Shown in pieces: positions 1 to 8,800 of a DNA stretch of 45,027 nucleotides. The stretch is taken from NCBI GenBank assembly GCA_030649165.1, contig JAUSGG010000050.1:1-45027 (forward strand). The letters run 5' to 3'. Each line of letters opens with the position of its first letter. The stretch's first letter is position 1. The position numbers and the translations under genes are program-made. The notes under the pieces were generated by a model. It did not search any database, had not been told where the DNA came from, and worked only from the letters and a program-made list of their open reading frames with translations. The DNA is from Armatimonadota bacterium (GTDB lineage Bacteria > Armatimonadota > UBA5829 > JAUSEB01).

Positions 1-174
1 ATGAAACGCCGGATGCGTTGCGGGAACTACAGGTAGCGATGCCAAAACCTCAGCTAGAAAAGGCCGTTCCCGCAGGATAGGCCATGCGTTTCATTTTGGA
101 GATAACCACGCCCGCGTGGTCGGTTGCTCGAAATGACATTCAGCGGCGCTTACTCCCTATTCCTGAACTGTTAC
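1..174. mobile_element. Right part of a MITE-like element (left end outside the window)
   Basis: The stretch is non-coding. It ends with CTGAACTGTTAC at 163-174, the same terminal motif that bounds the elements at 22477-22627 and 39480-39670. It contains a hairpin block at 101-137 that recurs at 16111-16147 inside another element, and nested inverted repeats (ATGAAACGC at 1-9 with GCGTTTCAT at 86-94; GCGGGAAC at 20-27 with GTTCCCGC at 66-73). No left terminus or target duplication is visible, so membership in the family is inferred from one end and shared interior sequence. Confidence 0.45.
20..80. repeat. 61-bp REP-like palindromic repeat, copy 1
   Basis: It begins GCGGGAACT and ends GGCCGTTCCCGCAGGATAG, so the ends form an 8-bp inverted repeat. 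A second copy with the same ends and similar length lies at 39327-39388. The centre differs between copies, so the hairpin arms are what is conserved. Confidence 0.45.
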
Positions 175-186
175 CCAAAAAAGCTC

Positions 187-214
187 TTGACAACTTCAAG
201 CCCGGCTGTATATT
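187..214 (+). promoter_or_regulatory. Sigma-70-type promoter for the prepilin-like gene
   Basis: TTGACA at 187-192 is followed after 16 bp by TATATT at 209-214 (TATTAT at 211-216 gives an 18-bp spacer). The predicted transcript starts around 221, about 25 nt before the TTG start codon. It sits just after the end of the MITE-like element at 174. Confidence 0.6.
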
Positions 215-245
215 ATCTGTTGACCTTACTCGCCCGAGGCCTTAG

Positions 246-1022
246 TTGAACCGTCGCAGTCGAAGTGGCTTTACGCTGATCGAGCTTCTTGTCGTCATTG
301 CCGTTATCGGCATTTTGGCGGCAATCCTCTTTCCGATCTTCTCCAGGGCGAAGGGCATGGCGCAGCGGGTGAAGTGCGCGTCTAATATGCGGCAGCTCGG
401 TGTAGCCTTCGGCATGTACTGCTCGGAGTGGGACGGGCTCTACCCATCGCCCGGCGGCCTCACGGGCGAGCGCAACTACTGGTCGCAATCCGGATGGGGT
501 GGTCTTACCCGCTACGCGGGCAACAGGGCGGGCGGGTTCAACACGATCTGGTGCTGTCCTTACCTCAAGCATTGGGGCTCTCCGTTTCCGGTCAGAAGCT
601 ACTCTATGAACAGTTACCTTCGCACGCCCTCCGACGTCGCCTACCCGACCGGCATTCGCATCAAGGAGCCGATCCGGCAGGACGCCGTTCCCTCGCCCAA
701 GTCAACGATTCTTCTCTATGAAGGCGCGTTGGTGATCAAGCCGACGCCGTCAACCGTCCCGGAGTACCAGACAGCCGGGATATATGTTTACAGGTGCGGA
801 GATTGGACCTGCGTGAAAGGCTGGTACAACGGCCCGGCGCCCAGTTTCCCCGATGGCGAAACGCCCTGGCACGAAGATGTTAACAACTACCTCTATTGTG
901 ACGGTCACGTTAAAGCCCGCCCGCCGGGGAAGCATAGTTCGACCTATCCACAGGTGAGTTGGGATGAGGCCAGAGAGTGGTATGTGGATAAGGGGAAGTA
1001 CCGCTACCTCTGGCCGCCGTAG
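246..1022 (+). CDS. Prepilin-like protein with type IV pilin N-terminus and H-X9-DG C-terminus
   Basis: This 258-residue protein starts with a type IV prepilin leader: a short basic region, Gly8, then a mature end FTLIE with Glu at +5 and a hydrophobic helix to about residue 30. That is the substrate signature of a prepilin peptidase. The C-terminal part contains His209, nine residues, then Asp219-Gly220, which matches the prepilin-type processing-associated H-X9-DG family. Proteins of this kind are numerous in Planctomycetes, Lentisphaerae and Armatimonadota; their individual roles are mostly unknown and they are thought to be exported pseudopilins. The start is TTG; no in-frame ATG lies upstream and the pilin leader begins exactly there. 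Decayed copies of its last 40-50 codons lie upstream of three later genes (5512, 10332, 16182). Confidence 0.88.
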   Translation: MNRRSRSGFTLIELLVVIAVIGILAAILFPIFSRAKGMAQRVKCASNMRQLGVAFGMYCSEWDGLYPSPGGLTGERNYWSQSGWGGLTRYAGNRAGGFNTIWCCPYLKHWGSPFPVRSYSMNSYLRTPSDVAYPTGIRIKEPIRQDAVPSPKSTILLYEGALVIKPTPSTVPEYQTAGIYVYRCGDWTCVKGWYNGPAPSFPDGETPWHEDVNNYLYCDGHVKARPPGKHSSTYPQVSWDEAREWYVDKGKYRYLWPP

Positions 1023-1036
1023 CTCTGCTAAAACCA

Positions 1037-1079
1037 GGTAGTTTTGCCAGTTGACAGCCCGCCTGGCTTGTGCAAAGAT
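1037..1079 (+). promoter_or_regulatory. GGTA-N4-TRCC operator with weak promoter, followed by a decayed leader
   Basis: The palindrome-like site GGTAGTTTTGCC (1037-1048) is identical to the one at 10469-10480 and also ends 2 nt before TTGACAG (1051). The hexamer 17 bp downstream is AAAGAT, a poor -10. Sequence to about 1160 is a diverged copy of the leader at 10512-10644; for example AAACGTCGTTCCGGCAA here against AAACGCCGTTCCGGCAA there. The site lies 14 nt after the stop of the intact prepilin-like gene. I read it as an old copy of the cassette whose promoter may have been replaced by the one at 1325. The rest of the 1023-1385 gap holds no convincing gene. Confidence 0.5.
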
Positions 1080-1324
1080 GTGTTGATTTGGGAACCGCCA
1101 AACCGACAACTGATAACCGTGAACTCAAACGTGGCTGCGATTAAACGTCGTTCCGGCAATGGGCCGTCAGAGGCAAACCCATGTTCCTCAGGACGAGGTC
1201 ACCTGCCTGCGGGGGGGCCGGGCGCGAACACAGGAGCTCAACGCATTCATCTGCGACAACAGCGGCTGGCTGAAGTAGTCCTGGCATCCGACCTGTTGTA
1301 GCGCGTCACGCATATTCCCAATCA

Positions 1325-1353
1325 TTGACAGGCTTTCTTAGTCCGTGTACATT
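1325..1353 (+). promoter_or_regulatory. Promoter for the GH5-like multidomain gene
   Basis: TTGACA at 1325-1330, a 17-bp spacer, and TACATT at 1348-1353. The spacer starts GGC as in the promoters at 10483, 16283 and 25481. There is no GGTA-N4-TRCC site directly upstream. The predicted start near 1360 leaves a leader of about 25 nt with GGAGGG at 1371-1376 before the ATG. Confidence 0.6.
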
Positions 1354-1385
1354 AAGAACAACCTGCTCAGGGAGGGTGAACCGCA

Positions 1386-4300
1386 ATGGCCAAGTTGTAC
1401 TGTGTGATCCTCACCTGCCTCGTCTTGTTCGTGGCCCCTACAGAAGCGGCTGATGATCCGTCGGAAGCTTTCTGGCGCGACATCGTAGCGACCTCGCCCA
1501 GTAGCCCTACCGGCTATCTTAGTCTTCCTACTCCCATGAGCATCCCCAACGCCAAAGGGGCTGCGTTTGGAACATACGTGGTTTTGACGGACAAGGTGGT
1601 CACAACCTCGCAGATAGCGCCAACGGACGGCTTCTATGTGCAGGACAGATATGCGCCGGCGGGCATTCTGACACTTCCGCCGCCATCCTCCGCGCCGCGA
1701 GTCGAACGCCTTTTTCGCGCCGGCGACGTCGTGAATGTTGCCGGGATCACCGCTACGAACGGCGCAGAGGTGTGCATATTGGCCAACTTGGTCTCTGCAA
1801 CCGGCCAAACCACGACGGTTGCCCCCGTGGGAATATCCAATCGCTTCATCGGAGGAGGCCCTTTCGGCAAGCAGCCGGGTGTGCTTGACGCCGTCGATCC
1901 ACCCAGGTACTCCGCCGGAGTCAACAACGTCGGGTTGCTTGTCAAGACCTGGGGCAAGGTGACCTTCATTGAGTCGACTGCTCCGGGCTTCTTCTATCTG
2001 GATGACGGATCAGCCCTCCGAGACGGCTCTTTATATACGGGGGTGCGCGTATCCCCGGTCGCCCCCGGGCATTCGGTCGGCGATATGACGGCGGTCGTCG
2101 CGACAGTCGGCGCAAGCACGACATCGACGCCATTGACGCACGGCGACCAACCTGTGGCCGTACGTGAGCTTCGCACCCGCGTCGTCGAGGGCACAGGCGC
2201 CCCCGTCTCCGATCTGCGGGCCGACGTCACGTTGCCGACTGAGGCAGAGGTTACGTGGCAAACCGATGTTGACACCAGTTCAGTACTCGATGTTCGAGGC
2301 ATTGTCCGCGTGTTCAAGGGGCAAAGAGACTCCGCATCGTATGTCCAGGCGATCTGCTATGTGCCGGAGGAACACAAGTTCCTATCCGCCGACCTCATAG
2401 ACCAGGATCTGGCCGACATCAGGGCGACGAACGCGAATGCGATCAACCTCTATGGCTTGCAGGGAGACGCGCTCCTGAAAGCAGATGACAGGGGCTGCCA
2501 CAGCAATCTCCAGATGCATCTGCTGGCCGGATGTGAACCTGACCTGAAGATTATCGCCAGGCTGGAATGGTATGACCGCGAGACCTTTGCCTTTACCTGT
2601 GGCAACGACAGCGATGCCACCCGAATTGCGGACCACTATGCGGCCACCTTTCAGATGTTCCGAAATACCTTCCCGGACCGGCTGTTGTGCTACCTCATCA
2701 ACATGCCGCTGGACGACCTGATGGTAAAATCACACCTGCCTTTCGACTTCCCGCTGGCGGCTCAACAGCAGAACTACGCCCAATTCCTGTGCCGCAAGAT
2801 CAAGGAAGCCCATCCGGGCGCCAAGGTCCGAGCGGTTCTTCACTACTCGGTTTGCGACAACATACCCGCCGCGCCGTTGATGATCCCCCTTGATGATCCG
2901 GACAGGGACCCCCTGGACGGTGTTGCGCTTGTGGCATATTCGGGGAGATGCAACTCCTCGCCTTTCGCCAGCGGGATGGCTGTGGTTTCCTGCGGCTCGG
3001 CTGCGGGTCCGGGAGACGGCCCCAGCATCGCAGTGGACCCGGCAAACGTGGTGATCGGCTCGGATCAGATGGACTATTGGCTCGAAAAGGCGCGCCGGAC
3101 CAACTGGCCATATCACTCCCCTGCGGGGGCGCTGGCCATGGACGGTGTAGGTTTTTCCGATCAGCTCGAGCACTGGTCAGGGATTGTCTCCGACCGCAAC
3201 ACAAAGATTCAGGCGGCGCAATACCTGGCGGACTACCTCAGCGTTTCCAACCCGACCGACGGCTTCTCTTACTTCATGCTCTACGACAAGGCAGAAGGAA
3301 CGTTCGGGATTGTAGACCATCGGAGGGTGGAAGATGCGGCGCCTGCCAAGTCCCATCGGGTCGTGCTTAGCGACCTTTGGCCGGGCGCCGCCTACAGAGT
3401 CCGCGTTGTCGGGGACGGCCAATCGCAGTCGGCGAGTTTCGAGACGGCGCTCGAGTGTCCCGGTCCCGAGCGGCCTTGGCTGATTATCGAAACACCAGGC
3501 TACGGCGGAGTGCTGCTCGAAAATCCGGAGAACTGCATTGTCACGTGGAGGAGCAACCTGCAGACTGACGACAGAATCTCATTGTTCGCCGACGTCGACG
3601 ATCGAGGCTTGGACGGCACGCCGGTGGGTGAGGGAGTCGTGCAGGCGGGAGGCGGCGGGTCGACCACGGTGAATCTCGCGGCCCTGCGGCGTGGCGGCTA
3701 CCACATCTACGGCAAGGCGATTGTTTCAGACTGCTCGGCGCCCGGCTCCATCGTCTGGGACTACAGCCCCGGCAGGGCAGTCATTCCACAGGATCCGGCT
3801 ATAGAGGCGCAGAGGGCGACGGCAGGCATCGACATCGACGGCAAGCTTGACGAGGGCGACTGGGCGAATGTGGACTGGAAACAGTTCGCCGCGCATTCTG
3901 AAACAGGGACGATCGCCAAGGCGAAGTTCTTATGGAATGCCGACTTCCTCTACGCCGCCTTCGACGTTACGGACGCGAACGTCGAGGTTGATCCCCAGTG
4001 CAGTTGGGACAGCGATTCGGTTTCCGTGTGGCTCTGGGGCGGTGCCCCTATCGACGTCCGAACCGATCTGGCGGCCTTCGCCCGCGAATCCCGTCAGGGA
4101 CCATGCGAGGGCGGCTCGTCCAAGCCATTGGGCAAGGGTGAGACGGCTGCGTTCCTCAAGGGTGGCGCGACTTGCGCCACTGCAACCGGCTACACGGTCG
4201 AAATGTCTGTGCCGTGGAGTGAGGTTCACGTAGTGCCCCTGGTGGGGACCGTGATAAGCGCCGACCTGCTGTCGAAGGACTTCGCTACCCCCTGCAGCCC

Positions 4301-5237
4301 ACATACGAAGTGGTGGGACGGCGACGCGGAGGGTTGGCTCGGGAGCGCGATCGTCTTGGCCAATGATTTCACGGCGCACAGCGGGGCCAACCTGCCGTGG
4401 ATAAACTACGGGTGGGACGTCGGGCGCAACCCCTGGGGTGGAGCGCCCGGAGGATTCTCCAATAATCAAACTCGCCTTCAGGAGGACCTGCGCTTTCTGG
4501 CAGACAATGAGGCGCGGCTGGTGCGCGTATTCACCTTCTGCGACCTGCGCAGCGGTGTGAACTTCGATCCGTCGGGCAACCCACTTGGCTTCGACCAGTA
4601 TGCCCTGGCGGATTTCGACGCGCTGGTGAGCGCGGCTGAGGCCAATGGTTTGCGACTTATCCCTGTCCTCTTCGATTACACTATCGCCGACGGCGTGTAC
4701 TTCGAGCAAGGCGCGCCCGTTGGGGAGCGCCCGGACCTGATCTCGTCGCCTCAGAAACGCGCGGCGCTTCGCGATCTCTTCCGGTCTCTGATCACCAGAT
4801 ACGGGGGCCGCAAGGCCGTGTACGCGTATGACATTATGAACGAGCCGGAATACGCCTCGGCCGTAACCCGAACCGACCTGGAGCTATTCGTGCAGGATTT
4901 CGCCGACATGATCCACGCGGAGGATTCGGGGGCCAGGACCACATTGGGCTGCCGCAACCGAGGGGACCTGCAGAGTTGGAATACCTTCCCGCTTGATATA
5001 CATCAGTACCATCACTACGACGGCATGGAAGGCGAGCATCCATTCGACTACCCGGCCAGCCAGCTCGGCCTGCAGAAACCCGTCCTGGTCGGCGAGTGCC
5101 AGCCTACCACTGTGACGGCCAAGCTCAACACGGCATCCAGGAACGGTTATGCGGGGATCCTGTTCTGGAGCCTGAACGCCGACTACAGCTTCCGCGACGC
5201 AGCCTCTCAGTACGCGAATTGGGTGAGGCTGAGGTAG
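1386..5237 (+). CDS. Exported multidomain glycosidase-like protein (OB-like pair, TIM-barrel-like region, CBM9-like, GH5-like)
   Basis: This 1283-residue protein has a signal peptide (residues 1-21). Residues ~40-290 hold two OB-like modules, the second with NNVGLLVKTWGKV and YLDDGS. Residues ~330-650 look like a glycosidase-type barrel of unknown activity, followed by beta-sandwich segments. Residues ~800-960 resemble a family 9 carbohydrate-binding (DOMON-like) domain (IDGKLDEGDW, then FLYAAFDVTD). Residues ~1000-1283 resemble a GH5 cellulase/mannanase: a MNEP motif with Glu1153 as the likely acid/base, HQYHHYD, and VGEC with Glu1237 as the likely nucleophile. It probably acts outside the cell on plant-type polysaccharide; the substrate cannot be read from sequence. 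The ATG has GGAGGG 9 nt upstream. The GH5-like assignment is firmer than that of the middle region. Confidence 0.8.
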   Translation: MAKLYCVILTCLVLFVAPTEAADDPSEAFWRDIVATSPSSPTGYLSLPTPMSIPNAKGAAFGTYVVLTDKVVTTSQIAPTDGFYVQDRYAPAGILTLPPPSSAPRVERLFRAGDVVNVAGITATNGAEVCILANLVSATGQTTTVAPVGISNRFIGGGPFGKQPGVLDAVDPPRYSAGVNNVGLLVKTWGKVTFIESTAPGFFYLDDGSALRDGSLYTGVRVSPVAPGHSVGDMTAVVATVGASTTSTPLTHGDQPVAVRELRTRVVEGTGAPVSDLRADVTLPTEAEVTWQTDVDTSSVLDVRGIVRVFKGQRDSASYVQAICYVPEEHKFLSADLIDQDLADIRATNANAINLYGLQGDALLKADDRGCHSNLQMHLLAGCEPDLKIIARLEWYDRETFAFTCGNDSDATRIADHYAATFQMFRNTFPDRLLCYLINMPLDDLMVKSHLPFDFPLAAQQQNYAQFLCRKIKEAHPGAKVRAVLHYSVCDNIPAAPLMIPLDDPDRDPLDGVALVAYSGRCNSSPFASGMAVVSCGSAAGPGDGPSIAVDPANVVIGSDQMDYWLEKARRTNWPYHSPAGALAMDGVGFSDQLEHWSGIVSDRNTKIQAAQYLADYLSVSNPTDGFSYFMLYDKAEGTFGIVDHRRVEDAAPAKSHRVVLSDLWPGAAYRVRVVGDGQSQSASFETALECPGPERPWLIIETPGYGGVLLENPENCIVTWRSNLQTDDRISLFADVDDRGLDGTPVGEGVVQAGGGGSTTVNLAALRRGGYHIYGKAIVSDCSAPGSIVWDYSPGRAVIPQDPAIEAQRATAGIDIDGKLDEGDWANVDWKQFAAHSETGTIAKAKFLWNADFLYAAFDVTDANVEVDPQCSWDSDSVSVWLWGGAPIDVRTDLAAFARESRQGPCEGGSSKPLGKGETAAFLKGGATCATATGYTVEMSVPWSEVHVVPLVGTVISADLLSKDFATPCSPHTKWWDGDAEGWLGSAIVLANDFTAHSGANLPWINYGWDVGRNPWGGAPGGFSNNQTRLQEDLRFLADNEARLVRVFTFCDLRSGVNFDPSGNPLGFDQYALADFDALVSAAEANGLRLIPVLFDYTIADGVYFEQGAPVGERPDLISSPQKRAALRDLFRSLITRYGGRKAVYAYDIMNEPEYASAVTRTDLELFVQDFADMIHAEDSGARTTLGCRNRGDLQSWNTFPLDIHQYHHYDGMEGEHPFDYPASQLGLQKPVLVGECQPTTVTAKLNTASRNGYAGILFWSLNADYSFRDAASQYANWVRLR

Positions 5238-5300
5238 AGCTGCATGGAATCTTGCCCGCGGCCACGAAAGGTTTGAATGTCTAGGAGTCCCCTGAACAAA

Positions 5301-5330
5301 GGGCGTTTTTGAGAACCCACAAAAATGCCC
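5301..5330 (+). terminator. Hairpin downstream of the GH5-like gene
   Basis: GGGCGTTTTTG (5301-5311) can pair with CAAAAATGCCC (5320-5330), an 11-bp stem with one G-U pair in RNA and an 8-nt loop, 64 nt after the stop codon. The tail after the stem is A-rich rather than U-rich, so a classical intrinsic terminator is not certain. Confidence 0.35.
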
Positions 5331-5511
5331 AAAATAACGAGGCTCCAGAACGACCGGACAGGGGCCTCTGGACGAAAAAACGACTCAGAAGACCCCTCAA
5401 GAAGGGCCATTTTGGGGCACTGCCGAGTTCTTCAGGAATCTCCTAGAACTATTGGTGCAAGTTGATGGAGCAGGCCCCCGCTCCCAACGTGCTACCTGCC
5501 GATAGCCGAGC

Positions 5512-5668
5512 AATAACGAAAACGTACTTGACTACCTGTACTGCGACGGTCACGTGCGGGCCCGCCCGCCGGGCAAGCGCCGTTCCACGTACCCGCAGGT
5601 AAGCTGGGAAGAGGCCCGCGAGTGCTACGTGGACAAGCAGATAGTATCGTTACCTCTGCCCGCCGTAG
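5512..5668 (+). pseudogene. Decayed 3' end of a prepilin-like (H-X9-DG type) gene
   Basis: Conceptual translation gives LDYLYCDGHVRARPPGK, then STYPQVSWEEARE and YVDK. It closely matches the last 45 codons of the gene at 246-1022. A single-base shift after the YVDK segment puts the ending YRYLCPP and TAG (5666-5668) in another frame. No pilin-type N-terminus is present upstream in 5238-5511. The gap 5238-5886 otherwise holds only the terminator-like hairpin, an operator site and a promoter. Confidence 0.75.
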
Positions 5669-5683
5669 GAGCTCTGCCTTCCT

Positions 5684-5786
5684 GGTAGAAATACCGGTTT
5701 TCTCCGCTGTTTCACCCTCAGATCACCCAAATAGCGGAAAACGAAAGAGAACTCCCATTGACAGCTTTGCGGGGGAAGGGTAGGGT
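5684..5786 (+). promoter_or_regulatory. GGTA-N4-TACC operator (5684-5695) and promoter (5758-5786) for the M4 peptidase gene
   Basis: GGTAGAAATACC at 5684-5695 is a perfect GGTA/TACC palindrome, 15 nt after the decayed prepilin stop codon, as at the other sites. Here no -35 follows immediately. TTGACAG occurs at 5758, with TAGGGT 17 bp downstream (5781-5786). The operator is therefore about 100 bp upstream of the predicted start, unlike the sites at 10469, 16269 and 25467. Confidence 0.5.
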
Positions 5787-5886
5787 ACACTCAGTCCGAG
5801 GCGGATGAGTTGTAGTTTCTGACTGACCGCAAGAGCTGTTTTGGACGGGTCGGAACAGAGATGTCGAGCAAACTCGGCGGGAACGG

Positions 5887-8800
5887 GTGAGAGAGGATAT
5901 GCAGATTCCACGATTCTTGGTGTTCGCGATCTTGTCTCTCATCGCTTCCGCGCCGGCCTCTTCATTTGTCACGGACGCGCCCGTCCGGGGAAGCTTCGTA
6001 GATGAGACCAAACCGCCCGTCAGCGCTCCAATCGCGGGAGCCTATGCGGTAAGCCCGATGCGGCCTGGCAATCCCCCGAACGCCGCAGCCGCGGCGGCAT
6101 TGGACAGCGGATGGCAGGGTTTTCTCGCCGCCGCGGGCGCTAACTGGTCGGTTCAGTGGAACGCGGACACTCAGACCCCCGGCATCGCCTTCGGCAAACC
6201 GGTTTCCATCGCCGGTTTCGGAAAGCTCGGCAAGGAAAACGTCGAATCGGCTTGCCGCTCCTTCGTCCAAGCCAACAGGAGCCTGTTCAAGATCGATGCG
6301 TCCAGCCTGAAAATAGCCGCCTCCGGCAGAGACGGAGGCCGATGGCGCGTATCGTTCCAGCAACACTACAACGGCGTGCCCGTCTTCGGCGGCAACGTGA
6401 AGATGTCCTTCACCAAGGATGACCGACTGGTGATGTTTGGCTCCGCCGTCTTCCCCGGCGTCTCCACCGACACGTCGCCGTCGCTGGATGGCCGACAAGC
6501 CGTCGATATTGCCGTGAACGACGCTGGCAAGTCCGCGAAGTTTGGTCGGTTGGGCGATCCGGAATTGTGCATATTGCCGATCAGGCTGGTCACCGGATAT
6601 GACTATCTGCTGTGCTGGCGCGTACAGATTGCGAAGCCGGAGGCGCAGCAAAAGCTGGAGTACCTGATCGACGCCCACACGTGGACGGTCTTGAGGAAGT
6701 GGGATGCCCTCTGGTACGAAATCACCGGCACGGCAAGTGGCGACTATAAGCCGGAATTTGCGTCGGATGCCACGCAGGTCGGCCCATTGGCCGACGAGAT
6801 GGTGACCGCGGAGGCCCCGGGCTTTGCCGCGGCGTCGACTTACACGAGTCCAAGCGGCGCTTATTCACTGACTGCTCCGACAGATCCTTGCGCTGTGAAC
6901 GCAAAACTGAAAGGATTATATTGCGTTGTCACTCCTGGAAACGGTATCGCTTCCGTTTTCGAGCAGCAGGGCGTTGGACCGAACGATACCGTGAACGTCG
7001 TCTGGAATTCCACTCGCTATGCTCGAATCGTCGAGCCCAGCGCGTACTGGCATATGAATCTCGTGCGAGAGTACTACTCCTTGCTTGACCCGGGTTTCAC
7101 CGGTCTGGACTACGCCATGCCCGTCCGTGTTTCGTTGGCGGGCTACAATAACGCATATTGGGACGGCCTGGGAATAACCCTGGGGCAGGGGGACGGCGTC
7201 TACTACGGTGACTTTGGCCTCTACTCGGACGTCATCTACCACGAGTATACGCACGGCGTGACGGACAAAATCTACTCCGGGGTCTATTTCCCCTACGCCA
7301 TGGAATCGGGAGCGCTGAACGAGGGCTGGAGCGACTACTTCGGATGTCGCCTGAGCGTTAGCCAGAACCCTCTCTTGGGAGATGGAGGCCTCCTCATTGG
7401 CCAGCCCAGCGGCTTCCGCAACCTGGTGAACAACTACCGGCGTGAAAGTGACTGGGTCAATGAGGTGCACGGCGACAGCCAGATGTTCAGCGGTTCCCTG
7501 TGGGAAGCCCGGCAGACCTTGGGCACGACCATGGACGAACTGGTCCACTTCGCCCGGTACGACCACCCGGCGAGTTTTGAGGAAACGCTGGCCGCGATCA
7601 TAGTAGAGGATGACACCCGCTATGGCGACGCCGATCCCTCAAACGGCTCTCCTCACGCCCAGACCATATTCACGGCGTTCGGCAACCACGGCATGGGGGG
7701 GCTGCAGTGCCTCCCCGGCAATATCCGTATCGATGACTCCAGCGGAAACGCCAACGGCAGGATCGACCCGGGTGAGACCGTAAGCGTGGCGGTTACGTTG
7801 ACCAATTCGTGGGCCAACGCTGCCGATGTGAGCGCCGCGCTCACCTGCACGGATCCCTATGTGCAGGTACAAAAAGGCAATGCCGCTTTCCCGTCCGCGA
7901 GCTATGGCAGTACGGTGAACAATGATTCCGATATGTTCGTGATCTCGGTTGCGTCGAACTGCCCCGAGACGCGCACCATCTACTTCTCCTTACAGATCAA
8001 CGCGTCAGGACCGTATGCCTATTCGCGCACTTGTCTGCTCTATCAGTCCGTCGCCGTTGGGCAGATGGCCTATGATGATGACGGCAGCGATCTTAATATG
8101 AACTACGGCTTGGCGAGTGGCGGCATGGCCGTGCGCTTCACTCCTGACAGCTATCCCTGTTACCTGAGCGCGATCCGTTTGAAAATGATCGGCGGCGGTA
8201 CGGTACCCGTTAAGATATGGGACGACGACGCGCCCGGTGGCGTGCCCGGGACCTTGTTGGGTACGGTCAACGCAAGTATTGCGCAATCCGGCCAGTGGAT
8301 GGATGTGGACATCAGATCCCTCGACTTGGAGATCGATGACGGCAGTTTCTACGCCGGTTGGATCGAAGCGCAGGATAACAGGCCGTTTGCCAACGGGATG
8401 GACTTCGATCCGCCCTACGCCGGAAGAAGCTGGATATTCAACGGCTACTACTGGTACACCGTCGAGCTATCGGGCTGGCTGGCGAACAACATGGTGAGGG
8501 TCCGCTGGAGCAATACGCCGATTGCGCCCGGCCCGATCACGAATTTCGTGGCGTTCCCCGGCAGCCGGCAAGTCGGCCTTTCCTGGACCAACCCCACTGA
8601 GCCGGACTTCGCCGGGGCGAGGGTAATGTGCAAGACCACCGGCTATCTCACCGGCCCGACCGATGGAACACTGGTCTACAGCGGCACGGGAACGGGCTGC
8701 GTGCATGGCGGCCTTACGAACGGCACACCTTACTATTATGCCGCTTTCGCATTTGATGGAGCGCCCAATTACTCTCCGGCGGCGTTGGCGTCGGCTACTC

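Noticed and set aside
32-43. GGTAGCGATGCC as a seventh operator for the prepilin-like gene
   Set aside because: It lies about 180 bp upstream of the predicted transcription start, inside a repeat element, with no TTGACA at the usual offset.
3930-4709. Long minus-strand open frame inside the GH5-like gene
   Set aside because: It overlaps a gene with clear domains and catalytic motifs, and its translation has no recognisable features. Long shadow frames are expected at this GC content.
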